Shown: positions 36,350-40,054 of the stretch, piece after piece | How positions within the stretch are numbered: position 1 is the stretch's first letter | Layout of the letters: each line of letters starts with the position of its first letter | DNA from: Puniceicoccales bacterium | Lineage (GTDB): Bacteria; Verrucomicrobiota; Verrucomicrobiia; Opitutales; UBA953 | Reading direction: 5' to 3' | Length of the DNA stretch: 40,054 nucleotides | Assembly (NCBI GenBank): GCA_031269335.1 | Contig: JAISZI010000067.1 | Span: 1-40,054, forward strand | Position numbers and translations under genes: made by a program | Notes under the pieces: generated by a model | The model's database searches: none | What the model saw: only the letters and a program-made list of their open reading frames with translations | Told to the model about the DNA's origin: nothing

Positions 36350-39025
36350 ATGCATCACTTTCGTTTTTCGATACTTTTGCTAACAGGGATATTCGCGGTC
36401 GGCAATTTTTCAGCCATCGCGAAAACACCACCAATTAAACCACCGTCGGCACCCAAGGCACCGTCCATTTCGCCGAAGTGCATCGCTTTCGTCGAAGAAG
36501 TAGCCAAACGCAAACTCACCCCCAACGAATATGCCACGAAACAAGCCCTTTGGGACACGCTTGAGCGCACCGACGAATTGCTCGCCGACTGGTTGCGCCA
36601 AGACCTCAACGATTTTTCCGGTCGATCCCTCTTCGCCGATGATGATCCGCTCGCGAAATTACAACTCGCCATCGCAAAAGCCGCCGGAAACGGCGCTCCC
36701 GCCAACCCCGCCAAAGCAGGCACGCTCACCGATTATCGCGCCCTCTGCCTCACCCGCCGCGCCAAACGCATCAAAACCGCAACCGCCAACACCCCGCGCA
36801 TCGTCTATGCGCGCCACTTTGTCATGGGCGGTTCGCATTATGCCTATACCGAAGCACTTAGCGACGCACAAAACGAACGCTACTTCGTCCCGGGCGGCAA
36901 ACTTTGCCTCGCCGAAGCCACCCCTGACGGCATCTGGAAAGAAACGGTTTTGCTCGAAACAAAGGAAGGCGTCATCCGCGATGTCGATGTCTCTTTTGAC
37001 GCAAAGCGCATCCTTTTTTCGTGGAAAAAATCGCTCAACGGCGACGATTACCACCTCTACGAAATCCCCGTTGACGCCAACGGAAAACCCAACCCCGCCC
37101 GAATCCGCCAATTAACCTCCGGCAAAGGCGTGGCCGACTACGAAGGCTGCTACCTCCCGGACGGCAACATTCTCTTTAACTCCTCACGCTGCCAACAAAT
37201 TGTAGATTGCTGGTGGACGGAAGTTAGCAACCTTTACCGCTGCGACGCCAACGGCAGGAACATTCTCCGCCTCACCTTCGACCAAGTCCATGACAATTAT
37301 CCCGCTATCACGTGGGACGGGCGCATCCTTTACACACGTTGGGAATATAACGACCGTTCCCAAATGTATCCCCAGCCCCTTTTTCAAATGGCACTCGACG
37401 GCACCTCCCAACGCGCCGTCTATGGCGAAAATTCATGGTTTCCAACCACTATTGCCCACGCCCGCAGCATCCCTGGCTCGCAAGACATGTTCGCCATCGC
37501 CACCGGACACCACACGCGCCAACCGGGCGAACTCATCCTCATCGAACCCGCCAAAGGCAGACAAGAAACCGAAGGCATCACCCGCCTTGCACCCATCCGC
37601 CCCCATCCTAATAAACGTCCCGTGATCATTGACGTCTATGGTCAAAACGACGCCCTTTTCGCCTACCCCTATCCCCTCGACTCGCGCCAGCTCCTCGTCA
37701 CGCACAACCCCGAAGGCTGGCACGGAAATTCCCTCCGAAAAAAACCAGGGCGCGACTTCGCGTCTGGATTCGCCATCTACTGGACCGATATTGAGGGAAA
37801 CCGCGAATTGCTCACATCACGCTTGGACATTGCCTGCGGACGCGCAGTCCCCCTCGCTCCACGCCCAACCCCACCGGTAAGACCCTCACTCGTCGATTAT
37901 ACCAAAGACGAAGGCTCATTCTACATCCTCGACGTCCACGCCGGCGAAGCCATGCGTGATGTCCCACGCGGCAGCGTAAAAACCCTGCGCGTCGTCGAAC
38001 TCGATTTTCGCGTCGCCGGCATTCACAGCAACGGCAACGGCGGACCGGGCGGCAGCGCACTGGTCTGCACCCCCATCGCCATCGGCAACGGCGCATGGGA
38101 CGTAAAAATCCCCCTCGGCGATGTCAAAGTCCACGACGACGGCTCCGTCTTCTTCACCGCCCCGGCACGCCGCCCGCTCTACTTCATGCTCCTCGACAAA
38201 GACGGACGCACCATTCAAACCATGCGAAGCTGGACAACCCTCCAACCCGGCGAAAACGCTTCCTGCATCGGTTGCCACGAACACAAAAACGAAGCACCTC
38301 CCCCCTCCGCTCGCCTCCCAAAAGCACTCCTCGCAGGTCCGCAAAAACTTAAACCATTCTGGAAAGAGTTCTCTACTCGAAAAACAACCACAGGCAAAGC
38401 CTTCGCAACAACAAAAAATCACCTCGAACGCCGCGGCATCAGCTTCCCCCTCGACATCCAGCCCATTCTCGACAAACACTGCGTCTCCTGCCACAAGGGA
38501 CCGCCTCAAAACATCGCCGCAGCCTCTGGAAAACCGCCAAAACAAGGTGCCCTTGCCAAAAACCAAGAACAAAAACCGAAAAAAACTTACCTCGACCTGC
38601 GCGGCATTCCCATCAACGACCCCCAAGCCGGCCGCGCATGGTCGCACGCCTACCTCACGCTTACTAATTCGCACGGCGACAGAAACCGCGGCGGCTGGGG
38701 CGGAAGAAGCAACCACCCGCGACTAAACTGGATTTCCGCCGCTTCCGTCCCGACCCTCATTAAACCCTACGCCCACGGTTCCAATTCCAGCGCACTCTTC
38801 AAACTCCTCGATAAAGGACACGGAAAAACGATCTCGCAGAAAGAAAAAGCCCTCCTCGCCGCCTGGGTCGATCTCGGCGTCCCCTACTGCGGCGATTACC
38901 AAGAAGCCAATATCTGGAACGACGCCAACAAAGCAAAACACGCCAAATACCAAGCTAAACGCGATCTCGCCGACGCCGCCGACGCCAAAACGCTCAGGGC
39001 ATTAAAGTTCGCAGCGCCGCGATAG
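36350..39025 (+). CDS. Secreted diheme cytochrome c protein, hydrazine-synthase-alpha-like
   Basis: An 891-residue exported protein; the start [18 protein letters not shown] gives a signal peptide ending near SAIAKTPP. The first half is a beta-propeller-like region with TolB/PD40-type repeats ([50 protein letters not shown]). The C-terminal part has two c-type haem sites, C639IGCH and C711VSCH, the second in a cytochrome-c-like region ([16 protein letters not shown]). This arrangement is that of HzsA-like proteins widespread in Verrucomicrobia and Planctomycetes outside anammox bacteria. No hydrazine synthase beta/gamma genes are near, so true hydrazine synthesis is unlikely; a periplasmic redox or binding role is more reasonable. 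It stands alone. Confidence 0.82.
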   Translation: MHHFRFSILLLTGIFAVGNFSAIAKTPPIKPPSAPKAPSISPKCIAFVEEVAKRKLTPNEYATKQALWDTLERTDELLADWLRQDLNDFSGRSLFADDDPLAKLQLAIAKAAGNGAPANPAKAGTLTDYRALCLTRRAKRIKTATANTPRIVYARHFVMGGSHYAYTEALSDAQNERYFVPGGKLCLAEATPDGIWKETVLLETKEGVIRDVDVSFDAKRILFSWKKSLNGDDYHLYEIPVDANGKPNPARIRQLTSGKGVADYEGCYLPDGNILFNSSRCQQIVDCWWTEVSNLYRCDANGRNILRLTFDQVHDNYPAITWDGRILYTRWEYNDRSQMYPQPLFQMALDGTSQRAVYGENSWFPTTIAHARSIPGSQDMFAIATGHHTRQPGELILIEPAKGRQETEGITRLAPIRPHPNKRPVIIDVYGQNDALFAYPYPLDSRQLLVTHNPEGWHGNSLRKKPGRDFASGFAIYWTDIEGNRELLTSRLDIACGRAVPLAPRPTPPVRPSLVDYTKDEGSFYILDVHAGEAMRDVPRGSVKTLRVVELDFRVAGIHSNGNGGPGGSALVCTPIAIGNGAWDVKIPLGDVKVHDDGSVFFTAPARRPLYFMLLDKDGRTIQTMRSWTTLQPGENASCIGCHEHKNEAPPPSARLPKALLAGPQKLKPFWKEFSTRKTTTGKAFATTKNHLERRGISFPLDIQPILDKHCVSCHKGPPQNIAAASGKPPKQGALAKNQEQKPKKTYLDLRGIPINDPQAGRAWSHAYLTLTNSHGDRNRGGWGGRSNHPRLNWISAASVPTLIKPYAHGSNSSALFKLLDKGHGKTISQKEKALLAAWVDLGVPYCGDYQEANIWNDANKAKHAKYQAKRDLADAADAKTLRALKFAAPR

Positions 39026-39079
39026 CAAAAAAGGACGAAAACACACCTTCGGAAAATCCTTTGCGCTTTCCATTTCAAC

Positions 39080-39182
39080 CACGAATGAACACGAATGGAC
39101 ACGAATGCTTTTGATACAAAGGAAAGAGGGATGAGGGATGGGGGATGAGGAAAGAGGGGAAAGGAAAGAGGGGAAAGGAAAG
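39080..39182. repeat. Decamer tandem repeat and purine-rich tract
   Basis: Three near copies of ACACGAATGR (39080-39107) are followed by a purine-rich stretch (about 39117-39182) with repeats of GGATGAG and of AAAGAGGGGAAAGG. No gene is seen. The decamer resembles short motifs common between verrucomicrobial genes. Confidence 0.6.
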
Positions 39183-39479
39183 CCCCAAAGGGGCGGCACC
39201 AATATAGCCCAGGGCATCGCCCTGGGTATTCGCCAACACCACAAACCAGAGCCTCCAAAGGGGCGGCTCTAATATAGCCCAGGGCAACGCCCTGGGTTCG
39301 CAGGGAAAGTGAAGGAAAAAGCCCCAAAGGGGCGGCTCTAAGTTAGCCCAGGGCAACGCCCTGGGCATTGGGCAACCAACACAAACCGTAGCCCCAAAGG
39401 GGCGGCTCCAATATAGCCCAGGGCATCGCCCTGGGGTTCGGAAGGGAATGGAAACCAAAGCCGCCCCTTTGGGGCTACG
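39180..39479. repeat. Second tandem array of two-hairpin repeats
   Basis: Four full units of about 65-70 bases (hairpin 1 GCCCC-AAA-GGGGC, in one unit changed to GCCTCCAAAGGGGC; linkers CCAATATAG, CTAATATAG or CTAAGTTAG; hairpin 2 CCCAGGGC-AAC or ATC-GCCCTGGG), then an inverted hairpin 1 (GCCGCCCC-TTT-GGGGC) at the right end. It occupies the space between the diheme gene and the transposase tail, both of which converge on it. No gene is seen in 39026-39474. Confidence 0.85.
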
Positions 39480-40054
39480 GTTCTGACTTGTTAATGTCTT
39501 TATAATTGAGTGAGAGACGGGCGGCGTGGATTTTCGCAGGATTTGCGCGCCGTCGGCACGCCAACGATAGGGTTTGGGGTTGAGGTTGCGCTCAGCCAGA
39601 TAGCTTTCAATCGCCTCGCTCAGTTCGCGAACGCTTGTGAAGCTGCCATCGCGCACCACATCGACCGTCAAGTCCCGAAAAAAGCGCTCGACCAAGTTCA
39701 TCCATGAGGACCCCGTGGGCGTGAAGTGCATGTGAAAGCGCGGGTGTTTCGCAAGCCAGGCGCGCACTCGGGCGTGCTTGTGCGTCGCGTAATTGTCCAC
39801 AATCAGATGCAAATCCAGCTCCTTGGGGCATTCCCGGTCGAGCTGTTTGAGAAAAGCAAGCCACTGGACGTGCGTGTGACGCGGCGCGATGGCGCTGAAT
39901 ATTTTGCCTTCAAGATAGTCGAGGGCGGCAAACAGCGTGAGTGTTCCGTGGCGGGTGTAGTCGTGCGTGCGCGTGCAGATGTGCCCAATGCCAAGAGGTA
40001 GTCCGGGCTGGGTGCGTTCCAGCGCCTGACACTGGCTTTTTTCGTCACAACAGA
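39475..40054 (-). CDS. IS630-family transposase, 5' part beyond the window, probable C-terminal frameshift
   Basis: The frame is open from the window edge and holds the full DDE core: CCDEKSQ (first Asp), LIVDNYATHKH (second Asp) and SWMNLVERFF (Glu, 35 residues after the second Asp). This is the DDE_3/IS630 pattern of a cut-and-paste transposase inserting at TA. After RWRADGAQIL the open frame runs on into hairpin-repeat sequence and does not stop until 39075. Adding one base near 39537 restores AKIHAARLSLNYKDINKSEP and a TAG at 39475-39477, which looks like a proper IS630 tail. A one-base deletion is therefore likely; whether it kills activity is unclear. The terminal inverted repeat was not identified. 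Confidence 0.85.

Noticed and set aside
36350-39025. True hydrazine synthase (anammox)
   Set aside because: Only an alpha-like protein is present, without beta/gamma subunits or other anammox genes, and such paralogues are common in non-anammox members of these phyla.
39075-39474. Extended C-terminus of the IS630 transposase
   Set aside because: This part of the open frame is a translation of the hairpin repeats; a one-base correction gives a proper tail that stops at 39475.

Overview
The window looks like a chromosomal segment of a Verrucomicrobiota bacterium, most likely Opitutales/Opitutaceae-like. This is inferred from the family content, since no rRNA or tRNA is visible. The evidence is a type III glutamine synthetase, a TonB receptor with a VLSGVEV-type TonB box, a secreted diheme protein resembling the hydrazine synthase alpha subunit (a family common in Verrucomicrobia and Planctomycetes), a large RHS protein, weak or absent Shine-Dalgarno sequences, and many GC-rich hairpin repeats between genes. 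The housekeeping genes are GC-rich. The RHS tip, its partner gene and the orphan immunity-like gene near 26.5 kb are clearly more AT-rich.

Layout. 1-4912 (+): end of an unknown gene, folD, an RDD membrane protein, pyrH, and glutamine synthetase III behind a good sigma-54 promoter candidate. 4913-5576: hairpin repeats between convergent genes. 5577-8234 (-): TonB-dependent receptor. 8459-10852 (+): RNase R. 10874-11875 (-): an orphan peptide ABC transporter ATPase. 12124-14427 (+): a split phosphotransacetylase (catalytic gene, then a BioD-like/DRTGG gene). 14480-17420 (+): MoxR ATPase, DUF58 protein and BatA-like VWA protein, a typical aerotolerance/envelope-type operon, followed by recJ and a small membrane protein.

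19715-26779 is an accessory polymorphic-toxin locus. A large RHS protein ends in a Cys-rich tip with a possible papain-like Cys/His pair. Its stop codon overlaps the start of an exported protein that is a candidate immunity factor. About 1.1 kb of repeats follow, then a short copy of RHS core sequence and a DUF6714-like immunity-type gene, which look like the remains of another tip/immunity cassette.

26932-36096 (-) holds gltB followed at once by a restriction-modification block: a nuclease, two DNA methyltransferases, a 34-codon ORF, and a truncated reading frame fused to an internal piece of gltD. The simplest reading is that the restriction-modification genes lie where gltD normally follows gltB, and that gltD survives here only as a fragment. 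36350-39025 (+) is the divergent secreted diheme protein. The right edge has another hairpin-repeat array and an IS630-family transposase running off the window.

Links between genes: glutamine synthetase III and GltB belong to the GS/GOGAT nitrogen-assimilation cycle, but the GltD partner is broken here. The RHS tip and overlapping exported gene look like an effector/immunity pair. The restriction-modification genes are tightly overlapping and probably cotranscribed, possibly from the gltB promoter.
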